A stretch of 35,312 nucleotides of DNA from RGIG9041 sp045612565 (GTDB taxonomy: Bacteria > Bacillota > Clostridia > Oscillospirales > QAKW01), in assembly GCA_045612565.1 (NCBI GenBank), contig JAZKZG010000051.1, positions 1 through 35,312 of the forward strand. Direction: 5' to 3'. Below are positions 35,162 through 35,312 of the stretch, one piece after another. Below the pieces are notes generated by a model. The model searched no databases. It worked only from the letters and a program-made list of their open reading frames with translations, and had not been told where the DNA came from. A program made the translations under genes and the position numbers. Each line of letters starts with the position of its first letter. The stretch's first letter is position 1.

Positions 35162-35312
35162 ATGGAAACAAAAGAAAAGTTAACAGAAATAATAGGCAAC
35201 GTTGTTGTCAATGAAAAGGGGAACAGAATCAAAGATGTGTTTCATCCCGAATTTGTGGAGAAGATTGTGGATGCTTTGATCGTGAGCGATGTCATCGTGC
35301 CGCCTTGCAAAG
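35162..35312 (+). CDS. hypothetical protein (partial, cut by window end)
   Basis: Strong AGGAGG before ATG 35162 and 50 codons to the edge: ETKEKLTEIIGNVVVNEKGNRIKDVFHPEFVEKIVDALIVSDVIVPPCK. It belongs to the small phage proteins with an ADxLIxxxVxVPPCK middle that usually continue with a beta region. If the window were a closed circle it would end four codons later, just ahead of the ribosome site at 14-20. No function can be given. Confidence 0.6.
   Translation, partial: METKEKLTEIIGNVVVNEKGNRIKDVFHPEFVEKIVDALIVSDVIVPPCK

Noticed and set aside
1..35312. CRISPR array, diversity-generating retroelement, IS element, integrase or att site
   Set aside because: No spaced identical repeats, reverse transcriptase, transposase, recombinase or repressor gene was recognised.

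Overview
The window is phage DNA. Every recognisable gene lies on the + strand, packed head to tail with ATGA, TAATG or short overlaps, and the order is that of a tailed phage with a non-contractile (siphovirus-type) tail. I see no integrase, CI/Cro-type repressor, excisionase or portable att site, so it is either a virulent phage or one whose lysogeny genes lie outside the window. The host is probably a gut clostridium (Oscillospirales or Lachnospirales type). This is inferred from the protein families (minor capsid protein 2, Gp15 tail chaperone, Hol44-like holin, DUF1064), the strong AGGAGG-type ribosome sites and the TTGACA-N17-TGnTATAAT promoters. The last gene is cut by the window end and the first bases look like the tail of another gene.

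Layout. (1) 1-3203: small zinc-binding or hypothetical early genes, then a nucleotide-metabolism group: NrdG-type radical SAM activase, a ThyX-like protein, a DUF1064 nuclease-fold protein and dUTPase. (2) 3204-3596: a consensus promoter, a cloverleaf-like RNA, a complete tRNA-Gln(TTG) with encoded CCA, hairpins and a small terminator. (3) 3597-19754: virion genes in the usual order: small and large terminase, portal, an unusual DWN/NRTHY-motif protein, minor head protein, scaffold, major capsid, head-tail connectors, major tail protein, two tail chaperones, tape measure, distal tail and hub proteins, and a BspA-type leucine-rich-repeat protein as likely fibre or adhesin. (4) 19766-22637: lysis (holin, zinc amidase, XhlA-like and other membrane proteins), a 31-residue basic protein, a metallophosphoesterase, a deoxyribosyltransferase-like protein and a sigma-region-4-like HTH protein, closed by a terminator. 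(5) 22677-26064: a separately promoted cassette of six proteins (papain-like protease candidate, Pro/Gln-rich, Gln-rich, Gly/Cys-rich membrane-type, beta-rich, and Arg/Gly/Tyr-rich) plus a small helical one, closed by a strong terminator. (6) 26123-30111: early genes under a new promoter, with GC hairpins between the small genes, then an RHH regulator, PD-(D/E)XK exonuclease, annealing-protein candidate, SSB and ERCC4 nuclease. (7) 30101-35312: a promoter, a leader with two hairpins whose loops are complementary, a DnaD/replisome-organizer-type initiator carrying iteron-like repeats (likely origin), small genes, a circularly permuted C5 DNA methyltransferase with a second protein overprinted inside it, and a PAPS-reductase-like ATP pyrophosphatase.

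How it fits together. Modules 1, 6 and 7 supply nucleotides, start and recombine DNA and modify it. Modules 3 and 4 build the particle and release it. Module 5 is a late-region cassette of unknown purpose. The most interesting items are the permuted methyltransferase with its embedded second reading frame, the iteron/kissing-hairpin replication region, the module 5 cassette, and two perfect promoters inside coding sequence. All product names are from reading the sequence by eye; no database search was run.
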